A DNA stretch of 64,000 bases from Euclidia mi (GCA_944739405.2 OX123193.2:25471516-25535515), one strand, 5' to 3'. Numbered from the stretch's first letter, positions 38,920-51,601 are shown. The notes: a model not told the origin generated them from the sequence alone. A program made the numbers and translations.

Positions 38920-39155
38920 GTTGTCCGTGTGGTGACGGATTAAGAATACGGATTGTCACCACCCCATATCATCCCATGGGTGTCGTAGGAGCCGACAGAA
39001 GGAGCATATTATGCAGAGAACAGCACTGTAAGAGAAGGAAAACTTGATACAAACCCTATACCAACCCGTTTGGCCAGCGTGGTATAGTAGGCCAATTCCT
39101 CCTTTCAAAGGAGAGGCCTAGTCCAGCAGTGGACTGTTAAAGGCTGATGATGATA
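38920..39155 (+). mobile_element. Retroposon family A, copy in the ATP synthase d intron
   Basis: Full-length copy from GTTGTCCGTGTGGTGACGG to a GCTGATGATGATA tail, flanked by the perfect 11-bp duplication acatagttaca (38909-38919 and 39156-39166). It is in the sense orientation within the intron of the nested gene. Confidence 0.88.
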
Positions 39156-39333
39156 ACATAGTTACATACATATACATTATACAAATACATTATCAAAAAC
39201 AACAAACAACAAAAACATTATCAATACAGTTGCCAAAGATAAAAAGCATTCGCCATGTATAACTTAAAATCCACTTTACAATTTGATCACCTACAACCGT
39301 GTAGATTGTGATAGAGCTAGTTTGATTTCTCAG

Positions 39334-39514
39334 ATGCAAGAAAGAACTGGATGCAATATACGCTTTACCGAAATTCGACAACATATCAATGGAAATGTTC
39401 TACGACATGTTCCCTAACGACGCACTCGACTTTGTAAAGAAACCAACATTCTGGCCTCACACTGCTGATGAGCAACTGGGCTACAAGGACCCTACAGTTA
39501 AAGTAGAGCACTGA
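39334..39514 (+). CDS. ATPsynD: ATP synthase subunit d, mitochondrial, exon 2 with stop
   Basis: Acceptor tttgatttctcag, one base finishing the split Ile codon, 59 codons and TGA at 39512-39514. It reads CKKELDAIYALPKFDNISME and then the family's conserved C-terminus, with MFYDMFPNDALDFVKKPTFW followed by PHTADEQLGY. The frame is intact, so the gene appears functional rather than a processed pseudogene; a processed copy would also lack the intron. A variant poly(A) signal ATTAAA sits at 39581-39586. The intron (38880-39333) holds a retroposon whose removal leaves about 207 bases. Confidence 0.92.
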
Positions 39515-39580
39515 TGGCCATGCCTACTTGAGATATTTTTATTATATATTTATTTTTATATTGTTACATACTCAAAAAAC

Positions 39581-39586
39581 ATTAAA
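39581..39586 (+). terminator. Variant poly(A) signal of the ATP synthase d gene
   Basis: ATTAAA, 67 bases after the stop codon at 39514, in AT-rich 3' sequence. Confidence 0.55.
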
Positions 39587-42394
39587 GCGTAGGTATGAAT
39601 TCTATTATTTCATAGTTTATTTTTAAAGCAAATCCGTATTCTCTTTTGTCGTTGAAGCATTCATTCATATTCAACTGCCTGTTCCGAGAAATATTTAACG
39701 AATTTACATATTATAGGAATTTATAAAATGTTTCTTTGAATAACCGTTTGAGAGACGGCTTCGCAGTAAACTGCACACATGTGAGTGATCCGTGTGAGGA
39801 GCAGAAATGTTGATCGGTGGTGGCGTCGCATCGCCTCGGGCCAAGTGCAAATATCGCGTGACTTATGTCGTAGGGTTACTGGACAGCTGCACCAATTAAA
39901 GTCACCGAACTTGCCGAATTGGAAATTGGATAATCATATCCATCTGGAGAGCAAAGATTATAAATCAGTTCTTAGGATAAGGGTTGCAGGTAGACGTAAC
40001 AGGGACGGTACTGACGGTAGAGATTTTGATGTTTTGTTGGAGTAAATTTCTCTAGTTGGCAGCCCTAGGCCGGTCGCACTAAAGGGCTGCACTCTGTCTA
40101 AATATAGTAGCATGTTCAGGGTCGTCGGCGACACCGGCCAACAACTCGCGCGCGGCAAATTATGATTGATGATAGGTTTAGATTTCACCCAGACTTGTTT
40201 CACTTTAATTAGCATCGGTAGAAATAATTTATCCGTAACACTATGCATGGAACGAAAGCTATTTTAGAATTTATAGTCTTAGCCTTTTAACTTTCTTTTG
40301 ACGTAGTTAAAGTACAGTTGAGAGAAAAATTATAAGTTAGTTTTCAGCCAGTAAACTGCAGTGTTTGATAAGTAAAGTATGACTGAGTTTTTGTCCCTAC
40401 CATGTTATCAAATAAGGTTTGATCGAGAAGTACCGTATAAAAAGCTCGTATTGTATGAATGAGTGTCGTTGTGTGTGCGTACATTTGCCATGCTAACTGT
40501 TGACTGTTTGGAGCAAGACGCCCGCGCCTCTTCCGAGAAAACTTGCTCTGTACTCGACTTGGCCATTTCATTATAACTGGCACCAGCTAATATAAGTACA
40601 GCGTTCAATTATATTGCAACCTGATATCGGCCGACCGGAAAGAGATCTCGATTTCAATAATCATTATTGACTAGTGGTCCTGTACCTTAGCAGTACACCT
40701 TATTAAGTTACCAGTTGTTTAGGATCTTTTTGTATAAACAAGGTACATAGAAAAAGGCCTAACAATACACCCTGTAGCGTTGACTCGTGACAACGGATCA
40801 AATCCACAACGGATCAAAAATAAAATTTGCTCCACATGGAAAAGTATTCTATAATACGGAAAAGTAGATTATTTTTTATTATCATTCTAAAATGCTTTGC
40901 TTTCTATAGATGCTATTCGTATGTGTAAGTACCTATTTATAATTTAAATAATAATAGGTATGTAGAATGCAGGGGAAGAAAGATGACGAAACAAAATCAG
41001 ATCCATAGCGGAGAAGAAATTCAAATTCAAATTGTTTATTTGCGATATATGGGTATTACAAATATTATCAGTTGTTACAATTGGGGTAGTAAGGTATCAC
41101 CATATTTCAACCAGGTAGGCATGCAAAATGTTAAATATTTGTGCAAAATACAACTTTTCTGTTTATACTTAAAATTTCATAGCAGTCCATGTAGGAGAAA
41201 AGCGGTATAAAACGTCTATATTATATTATCATTGAGTTAAAATTCAAGTGACTGATGAGTGAAGAACCTGGATATATTTTTATGTCTCCTAGAACAATCG
41301 ATAGAGGAAAGAAATAAAAATTATCAAAATTGTAGAGCCTTTCTGTAAATCAAGCGTGACTGCAATTGGCTGAACGAAGCTTGACATTGTCTTTGTCTCA
41401 TGTATTATGGAACATGAATCTAAGTTGTTGATATCTCAATAAAATGTATTTATTTATCTAACATCCATATTACTTCTATTTTCAACCGTCTTGACTGACC
41501 AGTCTATAATAAAAGGAAACAAACCCTTTGCTTTTGAAAAAACAAACACTTTAGTTCCGTAGAACGACTTAAAAGTTCGTCACAGAAGGATATTTTTAAA
41601 AACGTGAACTATTGTAACATCCCTTTCCGTTTCCTGGTGATTTCCGAACGCAAGCGACAGATCACGGATCAATCGTCAACTCGGACGGAAATCCTATTGG
41701 TGGCGGTCAAGAAAAATAAAAATGTTTCGGTCGCAACAGGCGACCCTATTATGTACTTATGTTAATTTTAGGTTGATACACGCTCTTGTAATTTGCTTCA
41801 GTCACGAACTCTTTGGAAGTCAAGTGTTTTCTATGCAGTTGTTTTATCTTTGAGTAACAGTTTATTAATGCGAAAGCTCTCGAGCAGATCGTATCAGAAC
41901 GGAGACATCATTATGTCTTCATTGCTAAACGTGATGTGGTTGTAAACAACACGACTACAATAAGTATTAAAAGCATTTTATAAAACAAAGTTTTAATGTC
42001 TGAGCTATTAACATACTGAGATGTTCTGCAGCTCGTTTTGTAGCATGCATTGACAGCAGCACTGAACACACTGCGAAATTTTCAACTCTATGAGATGACA
42101 GAAAGTGGTACTTTTATCAAAATGAACTAATAAGAAATGTAATAAAACGCATTAATTTAATATCTTGAATAAGTAAAATGGAAAACAAACATTTTAAAAT
42201 AACATTGCAATTTTAAAATTGATCTAATCTACGAGACACTCCTAAGCTCATACCAGTGCGTTCTAGTCTGATACATTATGTCGATATCTAGTCTGATACA
42301 TTATATCTGATGTGATACATTATGTCGTATGCATTTTCATACTCGTTAGGAAATGAAAGTTTTCACTTTCTTTATCCCGTTAAGTGCACAATGG

Positions 42395-42560
42395 GCGCGC
42401 AGCGAGTGTTGCCCATATGCCGTGTGGGTGGAAGTGGAAGGGTGTGGAGCGACCACCTGTTGCTGCCCATCTATATTTAGCACCAGCTCCTCGCGTATAG
42501 CCCCTCCCCCACCTCACCCCTCGCGCGCCAGAGCCGCACTCCTTCCACCATTCATAACTC
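42395..42560. promoter_or_regulatory. GC-rich non-coding patch, possible enhancer
   Basis: GC-rich patch with CACCTG, GGAAG and CCCCTCCCCCACC-type sites in AT-rich intronic DNA. No splice-bounded exon was found. Confidence 0.2.
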
Positions 42561-43678
42561 TGTGACTAATGTGTGAAGCGCATGCATTGCTCTTAAACGG
42601 GTGCCACTCTGTTTATGGAAGCTTTTAGGATTCCGTCAAAACAGGAACTAGCTTTTCTTCCGTTCCCAAATAGGAAAAGCGATCAAATGTTTGTGGGCTC
42701 ATCATGACTCATCGCATTTACAAGTGGCCTGTTATAACATCGATACCAATTCGATAATATAATAATCATACTGTTGGTAACATTGAAGTGATATTATCAC
42801 AGCGAGATTGCTATTGGGATTTATTTTAACACGCGTGAAGACCAGACAGGTAATTCCTGCAACGTTGGCCGATTCCAAAGATACACAAATGTTATGATAT
42901 GATAATGATATTGCTGAAGTACACTTGATGTTCTCACATCGTGATTCTATCATTGCGTCTTGAACATTCAATCATTGAAAACAAACATTAAACAAACGAA
43001 ACCAAGACTTTCTGCCGAATTGAACAATGTGACATTCGACCGCTGAGGTGAGAAATAAACTTATTTACCTATTTACATTTTAACAAGCGTAACTATTAAT
43101 ATTCATAAGCGTAGGTACTATTTTAGATAAAATAGGCTCATAGTTGTCGGCCGCACAGACTTGGTTGGTTTATCTAATTTGTTTGACGGAGATTCAAATC
43201 AGAAGCCTTGGCCTACACAGCGATGATGGCGCGATGTGACACCCACTTGTAATGCAACACAACCGCGACAAAGGAATGCCGCTGAATAAACATTATTTAC
43301 CCACTATTTAGCTCCGAACAATTCGATACAAAGAACTTGTATTAAAAGATTCAAGAGCTTTATTTGAGCCGCCTCTCCGGCGCCTGGTCAATTTAAATAT
43401 TCAGCAAAACACTTAAACTGAATATTTTCTATTCTCTATAGAAGTACCTATACTTTAGCAATGTTTAAATATAAATTATTTACGAAGACAGGAAATATAA
43501 TGGCACATTGTTCGGATAAATGAAACTTATACACTGAAGATGTGATGAGCTTTACACTCACAAGTTCTGAAGTGTTTAAAAGCCAATAGGTGAGTGCTAG
43601 CCTTACAATCTGATTCATATCTATAAACAAACTCGTCGGTCACGTTTGATCTGTATTCAATTTATTTTAAGTTTTCAG

Positions 43679-43727
43679 TAATGCCGCTCTTCGGAGAAGA
43701 TGTTGCGTGGCGAGAAAATGGAGCTAT
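43679..43727 (+). CDS. Candidate small exon on the plus strand
   Basis: Bounded by a pyrimidine-rich acceptor (ttttaagttttcag) and a consensus donor (CTAT|GTAAGTAATG). It holds ATG at about 43681 and MPLFGEDVAWRENGA. A plausible upstream non-coding exon ends at the donor CTGAG|GTGAGA near 43047. No downstream exon was found. A chance arrangement is possible. Confidence 0.25.
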
Positions 43728-44938
43728 GTAAGTAATGTAACTTTTACGGAGGTTATTTAACGTCTAGTAAAATAGTATCGAGGACTCCTGTTGGTGTCTA
43801 TCTCTCTATCTAGTAAAATTCTCTCATAATTAAAGTTAAGTTGAGCTATCTGTTCGATTGTGTAAAATTGAATGTAGTTTAAGAGCAGTCCTAATTTTGT
43901 GAAAACATGTTATAACCGTGCCTACAGCTAAATCAAGGACTGAAAATATTTGACCCGCCTTTTTACTAGGCAAAGTTCTGCAATATAGTTTTTAAGACGT
44001 GTTCGGTAAAGACTTTCCTTGGCCTGTTTAATTCGCAGATGATCTTATGATCTTGTTTATTATTATGGAGCTAAGACTCTTCTTCTCGCATAACTATTCT
44101 TCTAATCGAACAGTTTATGGGATGGAATTTAAAAAATTCTATAGCTATGCCAATTTTTATCCGCAGTCGTAATAGCCACTTGCAACGGCAGGATACATGT
44201 GTTCCAAGAGCAAAAAAAATATACACTGTCAGCTGAAAAGATTAACCTATGATCTCGAGATTTAGTTTTACGATTATAAGATTAAGTTTGTTTCTATAAA
44301 ATTTATAAAAGTTCGTAAAATGGTTCCGGAGCTATATATCACGACAGCTCATATTTTTGTGCCATCAAAAGTTTACAGCTTTGATCTCTTAAGTGTCATT
44401 GGTCTAAAAACGGCGTTAACAGCAGATATACACAAAATACATGTAGCTTACAATAATATGAGCAAATAAACATAAACATGTCAAGCTCCAATGTAGGTTT
44501 CTTTTTTATTGCGAAGTAGAAATACGGTACGTTTAAACAGTGCACAATTAAAAAGGTTCCCACAGCGGTCAGATGTTGTTCACTTTTATTGTTTTGTCTT
44601 TTTAGTGCATACACACTGATATTTGTGTAGGGAAAAGTAGGGCATTATTGTATTTTCATAGAGTCCGAACCAGCAAAAAGAGAGTGCAGTAGTTCGTTGA
44701 TTTGCTATTGCTGAATAGTTAATTATGAGCTTAAAGAGAACTTGTCATAACTGTGTCTTGTTTTTTTGTGCTCAAAATGGATTTAGGTAGTAAGATTGCA
44801 ATAAGAAATGCAGTTGACTTGTCATGCAGTCCGTCTGTCTAGAGCCTTAGTAAAACTAATTAAATGTTACTTACTGCTTAATGCTTATGCTTAGTGCCAG
44901 TTAACCGTACAGTCTGACAGCATTTTCTGACAGGATAA

Positions 44939-45149
44939 TCTTATACTAATATATAAAGTTGAAGAGTTTGTTTGTTTGGTTGGTTGAACGCGCTAATCTC
45001 AGGAACTACTGGTCCGATTTGAAAAATTCTTTCAGTGTTAGATAGCCCATTTATCGAGGAAGGCTATAGGCTATATACATCACGCTAAGAGCGACGGGAG
45101 CAGAGCAGTAGCCTTAAACATCGCGGGTGTAACCGCGGGCATCCTCTAG
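44939..45149 (+). mobile_element. Helitron-like non-autonomous element 2
   Basis: Starts A|TCTTATACTAATATATAAA and ends CATCCTCTAG|T. A CGCGG...CCGCG hairpin precedes the end. Confidence 0.68.
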
Positions 45150-46134
45150 TCCTTAATATGTACACCATGGTTGATCTGGTAGCTGAGCCCAGTACTTTGA
45201 ATGTCAGTCAGTCAAGCTCTTTTCTGTACGATCTATAGGTACTATTGTTTTATAGACTTGGTTTACAAGGTGGAGTGTATGTAACAAACATTATAAAGTT
45301 GGTTGCCGTAATACAATTATTATTTTACGACGCTTCGTTACTATTTGCAGTGTTATCAAAAGCTCCAAGGTCGTACAACAGTAATTATCTCAACTACCAG
45401 TCTTGGCAAACACGTATAAAATTGTACTTTCTTTCCCTTATCGTAGAAGCAAATAAATTACTTAAGGCGCTGTCCTAAGCGACTGTTTTGGTAAATGAGG
45501 GGGTGAAGCAGGGGAGGTGAAGGGCGCGTAGCCCCGTCTTGTGCGGGGCGCCCCCCTTCATTCTCGTTGCGTGCGGCCGTATTCTGGCAACATCCGTATT
45601 CCAATATTTCAAAATCGCAAGCAAAACGTTTTAGCATATTGAATTGAGATACTGATATTAAAATTTAAATTACATAAATCAATCTGTTTGTACAATATAG
45701 GCATAGCGCAATTTTTGTTCTCAGTGGGTATAGTTGACGAAAGTAGGTAAATACCTATGTGCCGTAAGATGATAAAAATTATTTAGTCAGTTGAATGTAG
45801 AGGCCCTTATTATTTTTGTTTTGTTTTTGTATAAAAATGGTGAAGCGGTTCATAGAATACCTACATCTAATTCCATTCCTGCCAGTTTTCAAATCTGTTT
45901 TGCAATAAATTGGCTGTGACATACGGGCGGACAGACAGACAGACATGGCGAATCTATAGGGGTTCCGTTTTACAATTTTTGGCTACGGTACCCTAAAAAC
46001 CACAATACTGCCCTAATAAGCGCAAAAGCCGTATCTCAAGTAAAGCGAGTTACGAGATAATTGAAGTTTAGTAAAAGTTGATTTATTTTATTTCTTTATG
46101 GATGTTTTATTGTTATTATAGGTATAATTATTAT

Positions 46135-46770
46135 GGTAAGGGTTTCGAAATACGTCGCCGTTTTTAGGGGTTGTGAGTGATTAAGGGGGGAAGAGGGGAG
46201 GTCTCGGAACCCCCCCTCACCATTTTTACTTGCCGGAAATACTTGGTTTCCTCTGTAAAAAAATATCTCTAAGCATCGGCGTGTATGGCACTGCCAACTT
46301 CCACATTCTTCACACTAGTTTAATAAACTAAGGTTGACGGTTGACTATTTTCGGATTAAGGGTCAAGAGAGCACCTAACATAACCTATTTAGTTACTTAT
46401 TACAGTCACACCTAACCTTAGGCACTCGAAAGCAATGACGCATAAATTTGACATTAGCTGTATTGACAGCTAATGTCAAATTTGTGTGATCAATAATGAT
46501 CAGTCTAAGATGGCGGGTTTGCGTTTCGTTTCACGTTTTTCATATAAAACCTAAATATGACATTTCTAAAACTGTACTAAAGTATAAAAACTACGTTTCG
46601 TTTTGCATAATTGCCGAAGTATTTAGGAATTTTTGGAAATTGTTTAAAAATATTTAAACGCAACTCCGGCAGCCAACATTATTTTTAGGGGATTAAAACT
46701 AACTCCCTTAAGCCCCCTACACCACCAATACCCTCAAATTCAGGCGACTCGTTTCGAAACCCAACCCATT
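46135..46770. mobile_element. Possible DNA transposon with long imperfect inverted ends
   Basis: GGTTTCGAAATACGTCGCC at 46141 is mirrored by GGCGACTCGTTTCGAAACC ending near 46761, with AGGGGG-rich inner sequence on both sides. No coding content. The ends are only partly matched, so the limits are approximate. Confidence 0.4.
46444..46483. repeat. Perfect 18-bp inverted repeat, 4-base loop
   Basis: AAATTTGACATTAGCTGT, attg, and its exact reverse complement. It lies inside a possible larger inverted-repeat element (about 46135-46770). Confidence 0.85.
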
Positions 46771-47039
46771 ATTGTTTTTCAAAATAGAGGAAATATCAAA
46801 AATATATGTAAATATACCTTATTCATGAGATACTGCTATGTCGCTTAGAAAATTATAGAACTAAAATTTGAGTTACTGCTTTTTCGTTAGCTCTCCTCAT
46901 ACATGTTTGTATGGAAAAATATAAAAAAAACTTTCGCTTAAAATATGTGTTGTTTCAAATAAATAAATATTAAAAGATATTTATTTATGATTTACTAACG
47001 AAATACAGAGCTTACAGCTCATCAAAAGTTAGCTGTCTG

Positions 47040-47990
47040 CTACAAGCCCGGCAGGTTTTCTTTATTCTCATCGAAAGTTAAAGGCAGTGTGTGAGGTGAT
47101 GAGGCTTCAATACTTATTATTTGCTGTTGTTCACGAGGCACATTTTCATTTACTTCCCTTTTACGGCTTGGTATTGTAGAAACTTCAAGCACTATGAAAC
47201 ATTTTCCTCTCCGTGATCTCACAATGCCATCCCTTGAGCTTCACGAGAATCAACAATTTCAGGCAACTGCCAATTCATATAAAACGCCACAAGCTTTTCT
47301 TTCATTTACATCTCCCAGAAAACATCATCTCTTTCTATAACTTCTATTTTTAGTGGTATACTTTCGCCACTCCACACAGCAAAAAAACATTTTTGTTTGC
47401 GTGTAACGTGGCGTTGCCCCTGAATTTGGTAATAACAATTACAATATTTGTTTAGACTAGTCAGTTCACTTTTTATCATGTTTCTATATTTGTATTTTGT
47501 TTGCTCTTATACTATTCTCCAGACCATTTTTATAGGCAAATATAGAACATTACATTTCCACAATCGTGTTTGGACCTATTAATCCATCTGGCGTGGCACC
47601 AATAAACGGATAATCTACAAGGCTCGATTGTTACATTTTTTTGCTTCGCCAGTTGTTGCAAAGCCAGTTGTTCATTATAAACTCCATGCACAACTGCTTT
47701 TACATTGCAAATATTTTATCTGTACAAAATATTTTTTACTAAGTTGGCTTTACTGCTTTTATCTCTTCTTTTTACCACTATACCAACATTTGAATCTGTC
47801 AACATATTCTTACGCAATTCGAACCAGTCACTTCTATCTCTCTTGTATTTTTGCTTATCACTAGGGATTTGAGTCAAATTTGTTAAAAAAATTGTTTGGC
47901 ATTTCTTGGCTAGCTCTTGAACAAATCGTGTTAGGAATTACTGCAGTCAAATGTGTATAAGACGTTGCAGAACTGTTATCTTTAACTTCA
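47040..47990 (-). pseudogene. Decayed gene for a YqaJ/lambda-exonuclease-type nuclease
   Basis: Reading the minus strand from an acceptor-like site (ttgtaattacag, 47991-48002) to a stop at 47040 gives, in order, pieces that match the YqaJ nuclease domain. These are an RSDWFELRKNML start like the S-x-W-x-x-LR motif, a VVHGVYNEQLALQQLAKQ helix (family pattern A-x-x-x-G-x-x-x-E), PFIGATPDGLIG (the family's GASPDGL) and YYQIQGQ. They end in a K/R-rich tail finishing ENLPGL. The pieces are in at least three frames with several stop codons, so the gene is dead. Enzymes of this family are metal-dependent 5'-3' exonucleases related to phage recombinases. In insects, multi-copy relatives occur in genomes and mobile elements. 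Whether this copy came from a transposon or a host gene is open. Confidence 0.72.
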
Positions 47991-48194
47991 CTGTAATTAC
48001 AATAAAGATAATTAGTTAGGTACTTTATTATTTAAAAAAATACTATAACTTGTGTTATAGCAAACAGAGAAGTCACCTTCTTGCTTATAAATTTGATTTT
48101 AGAAATTAAAAATATATAAGATGTACTGAGACATACCTATTAGTTTATGAATAATCAAAGTTTTACCCGATGTACCTAAATATGATTATGTTCA

Positions 48195-48310
48195 CAACAC
48201 AATAATACAACATTCGTTACCGCTTGTGTACGGACTGCGGAGCGCCATATTAGCGCTGCACGCTGTTTATTGTTCGCCGCGTGGCGGCATCTTAGCGCTC
48301 CAGGCGCTCT
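48195..48310. promoter_or_regulatory. CpG-rich patch upstream of the decayed YqaJ gene
   Basis: GC- and CpG-rich patch in AT-rich DNA with two similar segments (CGCCATATTAGCGC and CGGCATCTTAGCGC). It lies about 0.2 kb upstream of the first recognisable piece of the minus-strand YqaJ pseudogene, so it may be that gene's old promoter or leader. Confidence 0.25.
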
Positions 48311-49506
48311 GACAAGCTAATGAATTTGCAATATAGGTACATAAAATGATTCGATTTTATGTTATTACTCTTTCAAATATTGAAAACTGTTGCAGCTATG
48401 TATTGTGAGAATAATTTATATAATTATATTATGCATAATCGATAATCTATAACATAGTCAGTCATAAAAGACTCTTATGAAAATAATTTATGTTACATAT
48501 TTCATAATCACTTGGCCATGGATGAATTTCTATTTTATTACGACGCTTTCGTGTACAAATCCTTCGTAGAACTTTATTTCTCTAATTGTCCATATTTTAT
48601 TCTTCTAATTATATATTTATAAGCACAGAAACTATAACACATTAAACGCAACAAGAATATAAACTTAGGTCCTAATGATATGTGCCCATAGTCACATGAA
48701 AAGCCTATTTGATGAAAAGTATTCAGTCTATAACATAAAACAAGAAATTACGAACTCAAATCAGCGTATTACAATAACAAACAGGTTTACGTAAAATATC
48801 GTGCAGCAGAGACGCAAGCGACATGACCTATCTCTCACAGGGCTCGTAGCCGAATGATGAGGTCTGGGCGGAGAATAAACTAGCAACTGACACTCAGTAC
48901 ACCGCTTATGCTAATAAGGTTTAAATTGCCGAAGCGTTTAATATTGATGGAATCTACCGAGCGTCAAAATCATAGACGTTTGGCAGATTTTATTTAATTT
49001 TACAAAATATACACGTATTATATGAAAATAAACTAGGTAATTCTTTAGTTCATTAGGTTTCCTACAATATTATTAAATAAAATATGACAGCTTACGATCA
49101 AAATATTGCAAACAGTGAGACGAAAGATTATTTTTTGCCTCGTTTTTGTGATTTTTTTACCGTGATTCTATTTTACATACATGAAAAATTCTTTCAAAAG
49201 TCTTTTGTTCAGACTTTTGACTTTAAGCTCAATTTTTTGCTAGTTTGTAATATGTACCGTTATGGCTAGTTGCGCGACGAAAAATTTGGTGTTTCACGGC
49301 TTCTGAGGTATAACAGCGCCTTAATACCTACATGTTGTTTCTAAATTTCTTTCTGCTATCGAGGTAGCTCACTAATACTCGTTTTAATTTTCTGATACTT
49401 CGTCAAACGAAGTGTTAATTTTGTAAATGTAAATTCTGTAAATTTGGCGATAAATACGACGATATAAGGAACTCGTCACTTGTTGTATTTTTTTAATTAT
49501 TTCAGA

Positions 49507-49705
49507 CTAGCCGTTTCCCGCGGTTTCATCCGCGTCCTGAGGGAACTACTTCGCGTACCCGAAAAACCCTATAGCCTATGTTACTCGCAGATAATGTAGC
49601 TTTCTAAAAGTGAAAGAATTTTTAAAATCAGTCCAGTAGTTTTTGAGTTTATCCATTACAAACAAAAATACAATTTTTTCCTCTTTATAATATTATCAGT
49701 GTAGA
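49507..49705 (-). mobile_element. Helitron-like non-autonomous element 3
   Basis: On the minus strand it starts A|TCTACACTGATAATATTATAA and ends GGCTAG|T. A CGCGG...CCGCG hairpin lies about 10 bases before the end. Confidence 0.65.
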
Positions 49706-49780
49706 TCTATGTAGGTATACTACGTGGAATACAAAGATCAGAAAAATACCTCTATTTTCTTTTCAAATCGCTACAGTTTG

Positions 49781-50020
49781 TCTGTCCGTGTGGTGACGGA
49801 TTAAGAATACGCAATGTCATCATCCCATATCATCCCATGGGTGTAGTAAGAGGCGACAGAGGGACCATACTATGCAGAGAACAGCACTGTAAGAGAAGGA
49901 AAACTTAAAACAAACCCTATACCAACCCGTTTGGCCAGCGTGGTATAGTAGGCCAATTCCTGCTTTTAAAGAAGAGGTCTAGTCTAGCAGTGGACTGTAA
50001 AGGGCTGATGACGATGAATG
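49781..50020 (+). mobile_element. Retroposon family A, copy 6
   Basis: Flanked by the 8-bp duplication acagtttg (49773-49780, 50021-50028). The body is slightly diverged. Confidence 0.82.
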
Positions 50021-51034
50021 ACAGTTTGGGTCAATATCTCATAATGCTTACGAAATTGGTGATTGCAGTAATATTTTGCCATATAAGCTGTTAGAAAATG
50101 TTTATAGAAGAAGAATGTTTTAATATTAGATGGCTAATCAGCGACTCTTCATGCTCTCTATTTGCAGCTGGACTCTATAAAAAAAAATGCTTTAATTAAT
50201 TCATTGCATGTATCTTCGGCTTGGTATTTTTTGACCCTCGATGCATCCTTCACAGAATAGCTCATGTAAACAGTGTGTTTACATATCTTGTCAACCAATG
50301 TTGAAATGGTAAGCGCAAGTGATAGACAAAACTAAAATAATAGCTGTTCGATCGTATTTAAGGAGATAACGGCCCCAACAACTTTTAGGATTGACAAAAT
50401 CATTTTAGACTTTTAACGTCGTTGAAACAATAGAGATAATCTGTTCCAGGAGAACAACGACAATAATATTTCTGGAAGCTCTTTTACACAGAATACTTAA
50501 AACTCGATCATTATGACCATGGTATTGTTTTGCTACCAAGTTCAGGTCAACGTAGTCTATGAGTTTTTGGCACAGGTAGCGTTGATAATATTAAACTAGT
50601 ATTTTTCATCAGACAGTTCGCTGTATGTACAGAACATACGTGCATCAAATAGGTAGAATATGTATGGGATGCTAATAGATATGAAGTTGGGTATCTACAG
50701 CGATATATTTAATATTATTTATATCAGGGAGTCGTCGACCTCAACACATGAGTGTATGCGTGAATGTTATTAATTATTATAATTTATCTGCTAATTATAA
50801 TAAAACAATCTGCATGATATACTAGACATGTGAGAACTTTCTAAGCTCAGGGAAAGAGAACTTTAGTATCACACTAGTTTAATAAAGCTAGTAATGTCGG
50901 ACCAATTGAATAAAATGAAGTTATCATCCCGCTCATCTGTATAATATGTCGTGTCGACATGAAAATGAGTAATCAGGATTAGGCGCGTTGTGTTGTTGTT
51001 CGTTACTAATTAATTCATAATTAAAAATTCTGGT

Positions 51035-51110
51035 GCGCTCGCGCAGACGGCCGCGTCAACCAATTACCCGGCCCACGCGTGTCACGTGAATGTGGACACT
51101 ATACCCACGT
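51035..51110. promoter_or_regulatory. CpG-rich patch with CCAAT-like and CACGTG sites
   Basis: GCGCTCGCGCAGACGGCCGC, then CAACCAATTACC and TCACGTGAATG. Short and isolated; possible regulatory element of the surrounding intron. Confidence 0.2.
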
Positions 51111-51601
51111 ACATTGGGTTCATTTATGTCGTGATAAGGGTTGTGAATGAAGGGCAAGAGACAGTTGTTTTATTTTGTGCTATATTTAGTACTGCGACTG
51201 AATTGTTACTGTGCCAGCGCTGTTCCAAGCGATATGTGACTATTGGCATACTTGCGCGTCATTTTCGTGTACCTATATTAATATTATTTGTAATTGACAG
51301 TTGTTGGGAGTGTCATGGCGCGCATAACCGTAATCGAAAGTACCGGATATCCGATTAAAAGTTACAAATGACATTCGCAGAAACAGGTTTTACGGATAAA
51401 TTCCATGGTATGAAGTGTGTTTAATAAGCAAATATCTCAAGACCTACATTGGCTTCAAAAATATACATTTGGAAATTAAAGTAGGTACTTTGGCCAAAAC
51501 CAACATACCTACTTATGTAGGTATGCAGTCTGAAAAAATCCAGATTGTAAATCTCATCAACAGTGGTAATTAGATAGACAGATGTTTTGCATCAAAGATT
51601 T

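Noticed and set aside
39785..40045. 86-codon plus-strand open frame after the ATP synthase gene
   Set aside because: It begins with GTG, has no acceptor or poly(A) signal that would define an exon, and I recognise no protein.
45245..45478. Possible terminal exon after ctatttgcag
   Set aside because: The acceptor is fair and the frame ends normally, but no upstream exon fits its phase and the protein is not recognised.
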